The notes under the pieces: generated by a model
The model's input: the letters and a program-made list of their open reading frames with translations, nothing else
The model's database searches: none
What the model was told of the DNA's origin: nothing
Program-made: the position numbers and the translations under genes
DNA from: Saccharicrinis sp963666825
GTDB lineage: Bacteria > Bacteroidota > Bacteroidia > Bacteroidales > Marinilabiliaceae
NCBI GenBank assembly: GCA_963666825.2
Contig: OY763044.2
Location: 1,612,001-1,676,000, forward strand
DNA: 64,000 nt
Direction of reading: 5' to 3'
Shown: in pieces, positions 45,872-54,983 of the stretch
Numbering within the stretch: the first letter of the stretch is position 1
Layout of the letters: each line of letters starts with the position of its first letter

Positions 45872-45892
45872 ACAATGTATATACAAAATAGG
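45872..45892 (+). repeat. 21-bp direct repeat, copy 1
   Basis: Starts ACAATGTATA and ends AAAATAGG, with the palindrome GTATATAC inside. It is identical to 48068-48088, lies at the left edge of the two-gene cassette segment and forms part of the left arm of the attC-like hairpin at 45877. Confidence 0.75.
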
Positions 45893-45997
45893 CGAAATAG
45901 TAGTAAATTCAACGGTTGTAGCCCGCTTCAACTTCTTAACGGTTTGATAAGTTTGAAGCCTGCAATCGCCTACTTTGCATATACGTCAACGTTAGGT
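45877..45997. repeat. attC-like site upstream of the DUF4145 gene
   Basis: Left arm GTATATACAAAATAGGCGA (45877-45895) and right arm TCGCCTACTTTGCATATAC (45966-45984) pair in 17 of 19 positions. An inner imperfect stem (GCTTCAACTT with AAGTTTGAAGC) closes a central loop. The site ends in GTTAGGT (45991-45997), which matches the R' consensus GTTRRRY. Confidence 0.6.
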
Positions 45998-46079
45998 TGC
46001 ATTATGTAGACTGCGAAATATAAAAGATGAATCAATGATTGGAAATACACAGATATAAACAATAGAAATTAATAATACA

Positions 46080-46748
46080 ATGGCTGAAAAAATAAATCCC
46101 GAGTATAATTTGAAAGCTTTTAATTGCCCCAATTGTGGTGCTTTTGCAAAACAATTTTGGGGATATGCCAAATTATATGAATTATCATTAAGAAACATCA
46201 ACCGCGATTCCTATCAATCAGAACTTGATAGATTTTCAATGGCAAGATGCGAACATTGTGGTGAAGTTTCAATATGGGATGAAACAAAAATGATTTTTCC
46301 ACTTGTTACCAATCGTGACTTTGATTTGACTTATGTTCCTAAACATTTAGCAGAAGATTATACGGAAGCGTGTACTATTATTCCTTTCAGCCCTAAAGCA
46401 AGTGCTGCATTAAGTAGAAGGTGTTTGCAAACAATTTTACGAGAACAAGGATTTTCAGATAAATCGCTATTTAAGGAGATTCAGAATGCAATAGACAGTA
46501 AAACTTTGCCTTCTCATATTATTGAAAGTATTGATGCTGTAAGAAATATAGGGAATTTTGCAGCTCACCCACAAAAGGATATAAACTCAGGTGAGATAGT
46601 CCCTGTAGAAATTGGGGAATCAGAATGGAATCTTGACGTACTAGAATATCTTTTTGATTACTATTATTTACAACCTGAGAAAGCTAGACAACGAAAAGAA
46701 GCTTTTAATAAAAAACTAAAAGCAGCAGGAAAACCTGAAATGAAATAA
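46080..46748 (+). CDS. DUF4145 protein with zinc ribbon
   Basis: This 222-aa protein has two CxxC pairs, CPNCG (about 16-20) and CEHCGEVSIW (about 58-67), forming a zinc ribbon, and a C-terminal DUF4145 domain (LSRRCLQTILREQGF) with RNIGNFAAHP near 160, an R...H motif like HEPN domains. DUF4145 occurs fused to or beside restriction and toxin genes. It lies alone between two attC-like hairpins, so it is probably a mobile gene cassette. Possible RNase-type toxin or sensor; unproven. Confidence 0.75.
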   Translation: MAEKINPEYNLKAFNCPNCGAFAKQFWGYAKLYELSLRNINRDSYQSELDRFSMARCEHCGEVSIWDETKMIFPLVTNRDFDLTYVPKHLAEDYTEACTIIPFSPKASAALSRRCLQTILREQGFSDKSLFKEIQNAIDSKTLPSHIIESIDAVRNIGNFAAHPQKDINSGEIVPVEIGESEWNLDVLEYLFDYYYLQPEKARQRKEAFNKKLKAAGKPEMK

Positions 46749-46749
46749 C

Positions 46750-46950
46750 GCAACCTAACACTAAATATAAGCAATAGCGGTTTCTGTGGGTATTCGGGCG
46801 GTAGTGGTTCTAATCAGCCCCGCCAAATCTGCCGATTTGACTATTTTGATAAGGTGCAGCTTTGGCTACTTTGTAACTCGATACGAAACCGCTTTAAAGT
46901 CCGCTACTGCTCATATCATTACCGTTGTATGCCATTTGAGCGAACGTTGC
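46750..46950. repeat. attC-like site between the DUF4145 and GNAT genes
   Basis: GCAACCTAAC (46750-46759) is the exact reverse complement of GTTAGGTTGC at 45991-46000, as expected of R'' and R' of one cassette. Inner arms AATATAAGCAATAGCGG (46764-46780) and CCGCTACTGCTCATATC (46901-46917) pair imperfectly, and GTT elements follow at 46924 and 46945. The stop codon of the DUF4145 gene lies 1 nt before the site. Confidence 0.6.
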
Positions 46951-46969
46951 AACAGATAGATGATAAGTA

Positions 46970-48055
46970 ATGAAAATAGAAACAAATAGACTTTTAATAA
47001 GACCAATATCACAAACAGATACAGAATCAGTATTTGAATATCGCTCAGATAAAGAGACAAATAAATATCAAGGGTGGATTCCTAAGACAATAAATGATGT
47101 TGAGACCTTTATTGGGAAAGTTGCGAAACAAATAAATGAACCCGAGACTTGGTTTCAATTTGTAATTATCGAGAAAAATTCAAAAAAAATAATCGGAGAT
47201 GTAGGTATTCACTTCTTCGGAGAAGAAAATTTACAGGTCGAAATTGGTTGTACTTTAAATAAGTTTTTCCAAAATAAGGGTTATGCAACAGAATCCGTTG
47301 AATCGATAATTGATTATTTATTTAACGACTTAAATAAGCACAGGATTATAACTTCTATTGACCCTAAAAACACAAATTCAATAAAACTTGTTGAGAGAAT
47401 TGGTTTTCGAAAGGAAGCTCATTTCGTTGAAAGTTTATTTATGAATGGAAAATGGGTTGATGACATTGTTTATGCAATAACAAAAACGGATTGGGATAAG
47501 AAAAAGGAATCATCAACAGTTCCCGATTTTCCAACCTTGACATCTGATAGATTTGTGTTAAGGCAATTTAATTCCGCTGATTTAGAAAATGTCTTTAAGG
47601 GTTTGTCACACCCTGATGTTATTAAATATTATGGGATAAGCTTTGATACCTTGGAAGCGACTAAGGAGCAAATAACATGGTTTAGGGATTTAGAAAAAAA
47701 CGAAACTGGAATATGGTGGGCAATTTGTAATAAAGAGGACTTATCTTTCATTGGAGCGGGAGGATTAAATGATTTGGAGAAGGAGAACCGTAAGGCTGAG
47801 ATAGGATTTTGGCTTTTACCCGAAAACTGGGGAAAAGGAATTATGAAAGAAGTTATGCCTGTAATATGTGATTTTGGATTTAAAACTTTGGGACTTCATA
47901 GAATTGAAGGATTTGTTGATTCGGAAAACAGTAATTGCAAGAATGGACTGAAAAAGCTTGATTTTGAATATGAAGGTACAATGAGAGATTGTGAAGTCAA
48001 AAATGGTAAATATTTAAGCGTTGATATATATTCAGCGATTAATAAGGACAAATAA
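46970..48055 (+). CDS. Tandem GNAT acetyltransferase (RimJ/RimL-like)
   Basis: This 361-aa protein is made of two GNAT domains, about 1-175 and 183-361. Each has the RimL-type opening (TNRLLIRPIS; TSDRFVLRQFNSADLENVF), the acetyl-CoA loop (NKFFQNKGYATES; WLLPENWGKGIMKEV) and the C-terminal strand (NTNSIKLVERIGF; NSNCKNGLKKLDF). Each half alone would be an N-acetyltransferase acting on ribosomal proteins, tRNA-linked amino acids or antibiotics; substrates cannot be told. It starts in the segment following an attC-like site and ends just before the truncated 21-bp repeat, so it is likely a cassette gene. Confidence 0.85.
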   Translation: MKIETNRLLIRPISQTDTESVFEYRSDKETNKYQGWIPKTINDVETFIGKVAKQINEPETWFQFVIIEKNSKKIIGDVGIHFFGEENLQVEIGCTLNKFFQNKGYATESVESIIDYLFNDLNKHRIITSIDPKNTNSIKLVERIGFRKEAHFVESLFMNGKWVDDIVYAITKTDWDKKKESSTVPDFPTLTSDRFVLRQFNSADLENVFKGLSHPDVIKYYGISFDTLEATKEQITWFRDLEKNETGIWWAICNKEDLSFIGAGGLNDLEKENRKAEIGFWLLPENWGKGIMKEVMPVICDFGFKTLGLHRIEGFVDSENSNCKNGLKKLDFEYEGTMRDCEVKNGKYLSVDIYSAINKDK

Positions 48056-48067
48056 AAACGGCACACA

Positions 48068-48088
48068 ACAATGTATATACAAAATAGG
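48068..48088 (+). repeat. 21-bp direct repeat, copy 2
   Basis: Identical to 45872-45892. Here it is not followed by the rest of an attC-like hairpin; the sequence changes at once, so the site seems cut, perhaps by insertion of element 2. Confidence 0.75.
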
Positions 48089-48262
48089 TAGCTGAATTGA
48101 ATCGTAATATTTTCAATCAAAATCATTAAGACCTAATAATGAGGTATCTAACTGAATGATAAATTCTTGCATCGTTATAAGATTACTTACGTCTATGTTG
48201 TTGAAAAGTCAGAATAGTCCTTTTTAGACTGTTTTGAAGTATAAAAATGCGTTAAAAATGCG

Positions 48263-48292
48263 TTGAATTTTTGCCTTGTAATACTACATTTG
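48263..48292 (+). promoter_or_regulatory. Bacteroidetes promoter of integrase 2
   Basis: TTG at 48263-48265, 19 nt, then TACATTTG at 48285-48292: a perfect TTG-19-TAnnTTTG promoter. Start site expected near 48299. Confidence 0.75.
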
Positions 48293-48365
48293 TAATCGAA
48301 CAGGGTAAGTTTTGACTCAATCATAAATAAATATGATTGATTATTAAACTTAAACTGCATTGATT

Positions 48366-49619
48366 ATGGCAACAGCAAAACTTGCATTACGTAGAGGAAA
48401 GACTAAAGACAATATTAAGGCTATTGTTCTGGCAATTTCTCATAAGGGAAAGAATACCGAAATTTCCTTGGATAAATCCGTTCATGTTGATTATTGGGAC
48501 GGTAAAGCACAGGATAAAATTCTAAAGGGATGCCCTCAATTTGACAATCTAAGGTTAGTAAACAACCAAGTTAATGCGGAGCTATCTAAAGCATGGGATT
48601 TTATCAAAACCCTGAAAGATTCCAGACAGCTAGAGGCAATGTCCGTTTCAGATATATCCAATTATATAAAAAACAATCAAATACAGGGGAATAGTGGAGC
48701 AAGTATTAATGATTTTTCCGATAGTGAGAAAGTAGATTTTATAGAATATTTTAAGCATTATCTATCGTTTCTTAATAATCCGAAGACAAGGCATGTCTAC
48801 GGAGATACATTAAAAGCAGTTCAACGTTACATTGGCGAAGGTAGTGTAGTATATTTCAATGAGATAAATGCAGCATGGCTTAGTCGATTTAAACGATGGA
48901 GACAATCGGAAGTGGCAATGTCAACCACGAGTCTTTCATTAATGGTTCTAAAGGCGGTATTTAATCATGCTATTGATGTAGATGAAGTAATACCTCAAAA
49001 CTATTATCCGTTTCGGAAATTTAAAGTTCCTAAAATTCAACCACGAAATCTTAGATTGCCAATTGAAACCATTAGGGCAATTAGAGATATTGAGCTTGAT
49101 AATGAATTACAGTTATTGGCCAGAGACTTTTTTATGCTCTCATTTTACCTTATAGGCATGAATAATTCTGATATCTACGATATTAATGCTATCGCAGCAG
49201 GGCGTATTGAATATTACCGGAATAAGACATCCAAACCCTACTCTATAAAAGTAGAACCGGAAGCCCAAGCAATCTTTGAACGTAGAAAGGGACGTGAAAA
49301 ACTATTGTTGTATCAGGAGCGGTATAAAGGGGCTGAAACTTTGCAGCAAGCTGTAAATAGGGCATTAAAACTAATCGGTAAAAAGGTGGGTGTACCTGAA
49401 TTAATTATGTATCACGCTCGACACTCGTGGGCTGGTTCGGCAGCAAAAAAGCCAATTGGTGCAGGTAAGCCACTTATTGCTCAGGCTCTAGGGCATGGCA
49501 CTTCAACCGTAACCGACACCTATTTTGATTATGACAATGAACTGGTTGATGATTTGAATAGGAAGGTACTTGATTTACTAAAATCAATTAATGATGAAAT
49601 AACACCTACCGACTTATAG
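48366..49619 (+). CDS. Tyrosine recombinase/integrase of element 2
   Basis: This 417-aa protein, read from ATG 48366 (TTG 48360 is in frame), has an N-terminal arm domain (ATAKLALRRGKT), a SAM-like core domain (about 105-215, DFIEYFKHYLSFL) and a catalytic domain with box II YHARHSWAG, ALGHGTST and the tyrosine of TDTYFDY. Box I (LIGMNNSDI) lacks the arginine, as in the other integrase, but the two proteins are only distantly similar. Its promoter is at 48263 and a terminator follows at 49699. It reads toward the cargo, like its counterpart in element 1. Confidence 0.85.
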   Translation: MATAKLALRRGKTKDNIKAIVLAISHKGKNTEISLDKSVHVDYWDGKAQDKILKGCPQFDNLRLVNNQVNAELSKAWDFIKTLKDSRQLEAMSVSDISNYIKNNQIQGNSGASINDFSDSEKVDFIEYFKHYLSFLNNPKTRHVYGDTLKAVQRYIGEGSVVYFNEINAAWLSRFKRWRQSEVAMSTTSLSLMVLKAVFNHAIDVDEVIPQNYYPFRKFKVPKIQPRNLRLPIETIRAIRDIELDNELQLLARDFFMLSFYLIGMNNSDIYDINAIAAGRIEYYRNKTSKPYSIKVEPEAQAIFERRKGREKLLLYQERYKGAETLQQAVNRALKLIGKKVGVPELIMYHARHSWAGSAAKKPIGAGKPLIAQALGHGTSTVTDTYFDYDNELVDDLNRKVLDLLKSINDEITPTDL

Positions 49620-49698
49620 CATATTAGCTACGAATACGGTTTTGCCAGAAGGGTAAATATTCACAATTGCTTGAAGGTTTGATTCTTTTTCTGGGTGG

Positions 49699-49740
49699 AA
49701 AGACTCTATATTGCTTAATTGTAGTAATGAGTCTTTTTTT
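49699..49740 (+). terminator. Rho-independent terminator after integrase 2
   Basis: AAAGACTC (49699-49706) pairs with GAGTCTTT (49729-49736), with a T run to 49740. The loop is long (22 nt) and may fold further. Confidence 0.65.
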
Positions 49741-49826
49741 TGTTTCGTTTTCGTTGTAAAATAGCACACATATATCACAATTCGTTCTATGTAGAACAAA
49801 ATATGCTGTTACTAGAACAAATATGC

Positions 49827-49856
49827 TTGTTATATGATTTTATTTGTATATATTTG
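49827..49856 (+). promoter_or_regulatory. Bacteroidetes promoter of the AAA/subtilase pair
   Basis: TTG at 49827-49829, 19 nt, then TATATTTG at 49849-49856. The start site near 49863 leaves a 10-nt leader before ATG 49873, which rules out the upstream ATG at 49834. Confidence 0.75.
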
Positions 49857-49872
49857 TACAAAATATAGATAT

Positions 49873-50982
49873 ATGCACACCGAAATAATAAGAATAATAG
49901 AAGCCGGATTAAAAAAAGACCCAAAAAAGGTTTCGCAATATGTTGCCCTGCTTATTAAAAAACTTAAGAAAGATGGAGAGGTGCAATTTGCGGATAGGCT
50001 GCAAAGGACGTTGTCTTTAAACTCTGAATCATTCACTAGTATGGCCACTTTAGATGAGATAGTCGCTCAGGCTCCCTTAGATAATGAATCTCGTGCGAGC
50101 ATGATTGAGGTTGTAAATCCAAAGCAAAATTCTAATATAATTATTGATGAATCAATTCAAGAGGCTCTAAACTCATTTATCAACAAAGTCAATAACAAAG
50201 ACGACCTTAAGAAAGCTGGAGTAATAGCAAATTTATCTCTAATGCTCTACGGCCCTCCCGGATGTGGTAAGACAACTCTTGCGAATTATATAGCAATGAA
50301 AACAGGATTACCATTAGTCACAGCACGTTTAGATACTTTAGTATCTTCCTTATTAGGTAGTACTTCTAAGAATATTAGGAAAGTATTTGATTTTGCAAAC
50401 AATAAACCATGCATTCTTTTTATTGATGAATTTGATGCTATTGCTAAGGCAAGAGATGACGAACATGACCATGGAGAATTAAAACGGGTAATCAATAGCC
50501 TATTACAAAGTATTGACCAATTCGACAATGTTCTAATCACCGCTACAAATCATAGTAACATTTTGGATAATGCTGTTTGGAGAAGATTTGATACGATAAT
50601 AGAAGTAAACAAGCCCTCTTCACCAGATTTCACAGAAAAGTTGATTGATTCTTTTACTAATAATTTCGCATTAGACTTTACGAATGACAAAAAAAAGAAA
50701 GAACGTTTAGTTACTATTCTAGCAAGCAACTCTCCTTCTGAAATAAAAACAATTTGTAATAATGCTATTACAAATTCTATAATTAATAAGGAGAAAACGA
50801 TTAAGTATTTTGAGTTTTTAAAAGAAGCTTTTAGACACAAAAATCATGGTAAAATTTCAATTGAGCCTCTCATTACATTCTTAAATGACAACCTAATAAC
50901 TCAAATTGAAATAACAGAATATACTGATATTTCATTGCGAAAAGTTAAAGAAATAATATCCAAATCTAAAGAGAAGGAATAA
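49873..50982 (+). CDS. ietA: AAA+ ATPase of an ietAS-like system
   Basis: This 369-aa protein has an N-terminal helical domain (1-60), a AAA+ core with Walker A GPPGCGKTT (127-135), Walker B ILFIDEFDAIAK (about 180-191), sensor 1 ITATNH and an arginine-finger region ending VWRRFD, then a C-terminal helical lid. It shares 1 nt with the next gene (TAATG), a subtilisin-like protease. This two-gene pair corresponds to ietA-ietS, first described on an Agrobacterium Ti plasmid as a stability and incompatibility module and later listed among antiphage systems. In that system the ATPase restrains the toxic protease. Confidence 0.7.
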   Translation: MHTEIIRIIEAGLKKDPKKVSQYVALLIKKLKKDGEVQFADRLQRTLSLNSESFTSMATLDEIVAQAPLDNESRASMIEVVNPKQNSNIIIDESIQEALNSFINKVNNKDDLKKAGVIANLSLMLYGPPGCGKTTLANYIAMKTGLPLVTARLDTLVSSLLGSTSKNIRKVFDFANNKPCILFIDEFDAIAKARDDEHDHGELKRVINSLLQSIDQFDNVLITATNHSNILDNAVWRRFDTIIEVNKPSSPDFTEKLIDSFTNNFALDFTNDKKKKERLVTILASNSPSEIKTICNNAITNSIINKEKTIKYFEFLKEAFRHKNHGKISIEPLITFLNDNLITQIEITEYTDISLRKVKEIISKSKEKE

Positions 50983-53300
50983 TGGAAAATAAAAAATATT
51001 TACCCATAAAGATTGTTGAAAAAAGAAAAGAATTAGATGATTCCTTTACAGAAGGTAGTGGCGGTGAAATCCCTAATTGGATGTATAAAGTTCCCTTAGA
51101 AGAGAGAGCAAGGAGTATTTCTAAAACACTTTATGAAGTGGGCAATGAATTAGATAAACGAAATGTCAATAATATTTTTATTCCTGTTGCATTAGAATTG
51201 AGATTGGATGAAAAGACATTGGCAAAATCTTATCGGTCTGCAATTAGAAAAATAATAGACGTAAATCATAAAAATAACCTAATTGGATATTTTGACGATG
51301 CTTCCCTGCTAGTGAAAATTGACAACAAAGAAGACCTTCATTTAATTCAAACCAGATTATCCGACTTAGAAAAGAACATTCAAGGATTAGCTTCTATAGT
51401 TGAAACAAGCATATTTCATCCTAAAGTAGAAATTGAGGACAATAGTATTCTTAAAGTTAAGTTAATAGATTTTAAAGATGTTGAACTTAATAGAACTGTT
51501 CACCGTGCTTTTCAAAACAGGTGTAAAGAACTCAATATAGAAATTGAGGTAACTAATTATTCAAATGATTTAATTATTTACAAAATACCATATAGTGAAA
51601 AAGCTATGCCTGTCTTGCAAAACTTTGAGGGACTAAGCTCCATTGAAGATATGCCTACATATAGCATTACTTTTGGCTTAGAGCCAGATGTTAAAACTAC
51701 ATTTAAAGGTAAAAAAGTACCTGAAAGGGATAAGAAGTATCCAACTGTCGGAGTATTGGATTCTGGCATTGCAGTTAATGATAGCCTAATGCCATGGGTT
51801 CTGGAAGATAAACATACAAATTTCATAGACGAAGATATTGATACAGCACATGGAACAGCTGTCGCAAGCATTATCGTGTATGGAGACCAATTAGAAAATG
51901 ACACGCATACAGGTTTAGATGGATGCTATTTATTTGATGCAACAATAGTCCCCAAAAAAGAACTATTAAGCACTATAACAGAATTTGACTTAAGAGAAAA
52001 TATTGCCGAAGCGATTACCAATAATTTAGAAATAAAAGTGTGGAACTTATGCGTGGGTTGGAGTACTGAAATAAGTGCTCAGAAAGTTTCTGATTTTGGT
52101 GCGGCTTTGGATTATTTACAAGATGAATGTAATGTTATAATATGCACATCAGTTGGCAATTGCGGAAACTTTTCAATAAACAAACCAAAAGGAAAAATAC
52201 AACAATCTGCCGATTCTGTAAGGGCTATTGCAGTTGGTTCAATTGCACATAAACAAGAAGAATTTGATTTGTCAAATACTAATGAACCTTCTCCTTTTAG
52301 CCGAATGGGGCCAGGGCCTTTTAATTTGGTAAAACCAGAACTAACACATTATGGAGGAAATTCAGGATTGAATGCTGATGGTAGCAATACTGTTTCAGGA
52401 GTAAATACCATAGATGGTAATGATGACATAAGTCCTAAAGCAGGAACAAGTTTTTCCACTCCAAGAGTAACATCCATATTGGCGGGGTTACAGAATGAAT
52501 TAGCAGAAGAATTTGATCCTTTATTATTAAAAGCCCTGATGATTCACTCAGCAAAACACCCTTCAACAAATCTAGATTTGGATGAACGATTGAAGCAAAT
52601 GGGCTATGGAGTACCATCAAATATTATGAATATTCTATATAATTCGGAGAATGAAATAACTCTTGTATTAAGAGATACATTGAAGAAAGGCAATTTTATA
52701 GAAATATTAGATTTTCCATATCCAGATGATATGGTTGAAGGGAATTATTACTATGGTGAAATCACAGCAACTCTTGTTAGTTCGCCAGATTTAGATGCAG
52801 CGCAAGGTAATGAGTATTGTCAATCGAACATTGATGTATATCTAGGTACATATAATGAAAAAGTTCAGAGGGAAGGTAAAACAATAAGGAACCCTATAGG
52901 TCGAGATGCTATGGGAAAAAATTTACTTGACCCCGGTGTTTATAGCAAAAGAGAAATAAAGAAAAATTCTGGATTTAAAACGGAAAGACTCCTTAAAAGT
53001 TATTATCAAAAATTCCAGCCAGTAAAAAAATGGGCAGTTAATCTTGAGGATATGACCGAAAATAAGAAAATCAAGTACACTGAATACCCTAAAAGATGGT
53101 TTCTGAAGATAGAAGGCTTATATAGAGATCATTTAGAGAAAACTCAAGAGGAGTTAAGTACGGATTTTTGCTTAATAATAACCATTAAAGACCCTAAAAA
53201 CAAAACTAAAGTTTATGACAATATTACAGCAGGGTTAGTGGCGAATAATTTTATTCAGAATAATATTAAAATTAAATCAGATATTCAACTTAAAAATTAG
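50982..53300 (+). CDS. ietS: Subtilisin-like serine protease of an ietAS-like system
   Basis: This 772-aa S8 peptidase has a catalytic triad D260 (VGVLDSGI), H290 (DTAHGTAVAS) and S490 (GTSFSTP), and a likely oxyanion asparagine in TSVGNCGN. A 250-residue N-terminal region without signal peptide and a 270-residue C-terminal beta-rich domain surround the protease core, so it works inside the cell. A cytosolic protease encoded with a AAA+ partner fits toxic, infection-triggered cleavage. A terminator follows 33 nt after the stop. Confidence 0.8.
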   Translation: MENKKYLPIKIVEKRKELDDSFTEGSGGEIPNWMYKVPLEERARSISKTLYEVGNELDKRNVNNIFIPVALELRLDEKTLAKSYRSAIRKIIDVNHKNNLIGYFDDASLLVKIDNKEDLHLIQTRLSDLEKNIQGLASIVETSIFHPKVEIEDNSILKVKLIDFKDVELNRTVHRAFQNRCKELNIEIEVTNYSNDLIIYKIPYSEKAMPVLQNFEGLSSIEDMPTYSITFGLEPDVKTTFKGKKVPERDKKYPTVGVLDSGIAVNDSLMPWVLEDKHTNFIDEDIDTAHGTAVASIIVYGDQLENDTHTGLDGCYLFDATIVPKKELLSTITEFDLRENIAEAITNNLEIKVWNLCVGWSTEISAQKVSDFGAALDYLQDECNVIICTSVGNCGNFSINKPKGKIQQSADSVRAIAVGSIAHKQEEFDLSNTNEPSPFSRMGPGPFNLVKPELTHYGGNSGLNADGSNTVSGVNTIDGNDDISPKAGTSFSTPRVTSILAGLQNELAEEFDPLLLKALMIHSAKHPSTNLDLDERLKQMGYGVPSNIMNILYNSENEITLVLRDTLKKGNFIEILDFPYPDDMVEGNYYYGEITATLVSSPDLDAAQGNEYCQSNIDVYLGTYNEKVQREGKTIRNPIGRDAMGKNLLDPGVYSKREIKKNSGFKTERLLKSYYQKFQPVKKWAVNLEDMTENKKIKYTEYPKRWFLKIEGLYRDHLEKTQEELSTDFCLIITIKDPKNKTKVYDNITAGLVANNFIQNNIKIKSDIQLKN

Positions 53301-53332
53301 AAGTAATGAAAGTATAGTATAAAATAAAAAAA

Positions 53333-53361
53333 GCCCAGTTAAAAACTGAGCTGTATTTTTT
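53333..53361 (+). terminator. Terminator after the AAA/subtilase pair
   Basis: GCCCAGTT (53333-53340) pairs with AACTGAGC (53344-53351), with one mismatch, followed by a T-rich tract. The 210 nt from here to the next gene are AT-rich; I see only a weak hairpin around CACC/GGTG near 53493-53513. Confidence 0.6.
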
Positions 53362-53572
53362 GTAAAAAAGTGTTTATTCTTTTTACGTGAGAATTCAAAG
53401 ATATGACCTTTTTTTTAAAAACTGCACATTCAGTCTTTTAATTGTTCGATTTATCAATTGCTTACTGGTAAATAATGGCGCTTTTTCACCCTCAATAAAC
53501 ACCTCTATTCTGGTGAGGGGAATAGGATTTAAGCTTTATTTTTTTTAATAAGTAACATAAATTATAGAGTCA

Positions 53573-53830
53573 ATGAAAGATAAACATTGTAATAATAGTC
53601 ATATCATAATTGTAAATGGTCGAGAAAAAGAATGGAACGATAAGACCATTTCATTTGAGCAAGTTGTAGAACTTGCGTTTGGAACAATCCAAAACAATGG
53701 TAATACCGCTTACACAGTAACATACACTAGAGGACAGAATGATAAACCTCAAGGGTCTATGGTTGCAGGTGATGTAGTAAAAGTCAAACATAAAATGATT
53801 TTCAATGTCACAGCAACTGATAAGTCGTAA
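53573..53830 (+). CDS. Ubiquitin-like protein (multiubiquitin domain)
   Basis: This 85-aa protein is a single multiubiquitin-type beta-grasp domain (IIIVNGREKEW, ISFEQVVELAFG, YTVTYTRGQ, GSMVAGDVVKVKHKMIFNVTATDKS). It does not end in a Gly-Gly, so it may be processed or transferred differently from ubiquitin. Its stop lies within the next gene, a ThiF/E1 enzyme (26-nt overlap), which would adenylate it. Bacterial Ubl-E1 operons of this kind modify targets and some protect against phage. It is probably the substrate of the two genes that follow. Confidence 0.75.
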   Translation: MKDKHCNNSHIIIVNGREKEWNDKTISFEQVVELAFGTIQNNGNTAYTVTYTRGQNDKPQGSMVAGDVVKVKHKMIFNVTATDKS

Positions 53831-54983
53831 TGCAGACCTTAAACGTCTAAGAGACGAAGGTTATAAAATTGAGGTACATGGTGGGCATATTTTTGCCCAC
53901 CATATACCATATGTGAATTCTAAACGAGAAATTAAGTATGGTGTTCTAATCTCTCCATTGACGATGAGTGGAACATCAACAACTAAACCCAATAACCATG
54001 TCATAATGTTTAGTGGTGAATATCCTTGTAGCAAAGAAGGTGTCTCAATTGAGCAAATTAGGCATACTACAAACAATACGCTATTTGGTAATTCAATTCA
54101 GGCAAATTTCTCTTTTTCGAACAAGCCACTAAATGGTTATCCCGATTTTTATGAAAAGGTAAAAAGGTATGCGCAAATAATATCAGCACCAGCGAAGTCA
54201 ATTAATGATTCAATTACAGAGAAACCATTTCTACCAATTATAGATAATGAAGCTGATTGTGTGTTTCAATATCTGGATACAAATTCGAGTAGAGCAAATA
54301 TTGATTCCATTAATAACAAACTTACAGCACAAAAAATTGCGATTGTAGGTTTGGGTGGAACTGGAGCATATATCTTAGATTTGGTTTCAAAAACTAATGT
54401 GCAGGAGATTCACATTTATGATGGGGATTTTTTTCTAAATCATAATGCATTTAGGTCTCCCGGAGCTGCTAGTATAGAGGAATTGGAGAGTCAGATTGGT
54501 AAAGTAGAATACTATAAAAAAAAGTATTCATACATGCGTAAAGGTATAATTGGTCACAATTATTATTTACATGAGGATAATTTTGATGAGTTATCGACTT
54601 TTGATTATGTCTTTGTCTGTATTGATGATAATAAGGTTAGAAAATCACTGATTGATTATCTTGTTATGCATAAGGTGTCTCTTATTGATGTAGGTTTGGG
54701 TGTAAATGTTGTCGATGATAAACTTATAGGTCAAGTGAGAGTTACTTCGGCTGATGCTCAGAATACTAATCACCTAGATAAATACATTCCTTCTGGTGAT
54801 GATATTGATAACGATTATGTCACTAATATTCAGATTGCAGAACTAAATACTTTAAATGCAGTGCTTGCTGTGTTGAAATGGAAGAAAATGTCTGGTTTTT
54901 ATCAAGATCTAGAGCAAGAGTATCACTCAATTTATTCAATCAATAATTCTTTCTTGAACAATGAGGAAAAAAGCGAAATTTGA
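53805..54983 (+). CDS. ThiF/E1-like ubiquitin-activating enzyme
   Basis: At 392 aa, the N-terminal 160 residues look like the DUF6791 domain (SRNADLKRLRDEGY, HHIPYVN), an RWD/E2-like fold in related proteins. From 180 lies the ThiF Rossmann fold with VGLGGTGAYILDLV (about 180-193), IYDGDFFLNHNAFRSPGA (arginine of the HNxxR motif) and VFVCIDDNKVRKSL. No E1-type catalytic cysteine is evident, so it probably only adenylates its partner. It overlaps the Ubl gene by 26 nt and the DUF6527 gene by 23 nt. No separate E2 or JAB protease lies in the operon. Confidence 0.75.
   Translation: MSQQLISRNADLKRLRDEGYKIEVHGGHIFAHHIPYVNSKREIKYGVLISPLTMSGTSTTKPNNHVIMFSGEYPCSKEGVSIEQIRHTTNNTLFGNSIQANFSFSNKPLNGYPDFYEKVKRYAQIISAPAKSINDSITEKPFLPIIDNEADCVFQYLDTNSSRANIDSINNKLTAQKIAIVGLGGTGAYILDLVSKTNVQEIHIYDGDFFLNHNAFRSPGAASIEELESQIGKVEYYKKKYSYMRKGIIGHNYYLHEDNFDELSTFDYVFVCIDDNKVRKSLIDYLVMHKVSLIDVGLGVNVVDDKLIGQVRVTSADAQNTNHLDKYIPSGDDIDNDYVTNIQIAELNTLNAVLAVLKWKKMSGFYQDLEQEYHSIYSINNSFLNNEEKSEI

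Noticed and set aside
45985..46003. Integron with its own integrase
   Set aside because: Both recombinases in the window are of the phage/ICE type with a SAM-like domain and lack the IntI-specific insert as far as I can see, so the cassettes have no local integrase.
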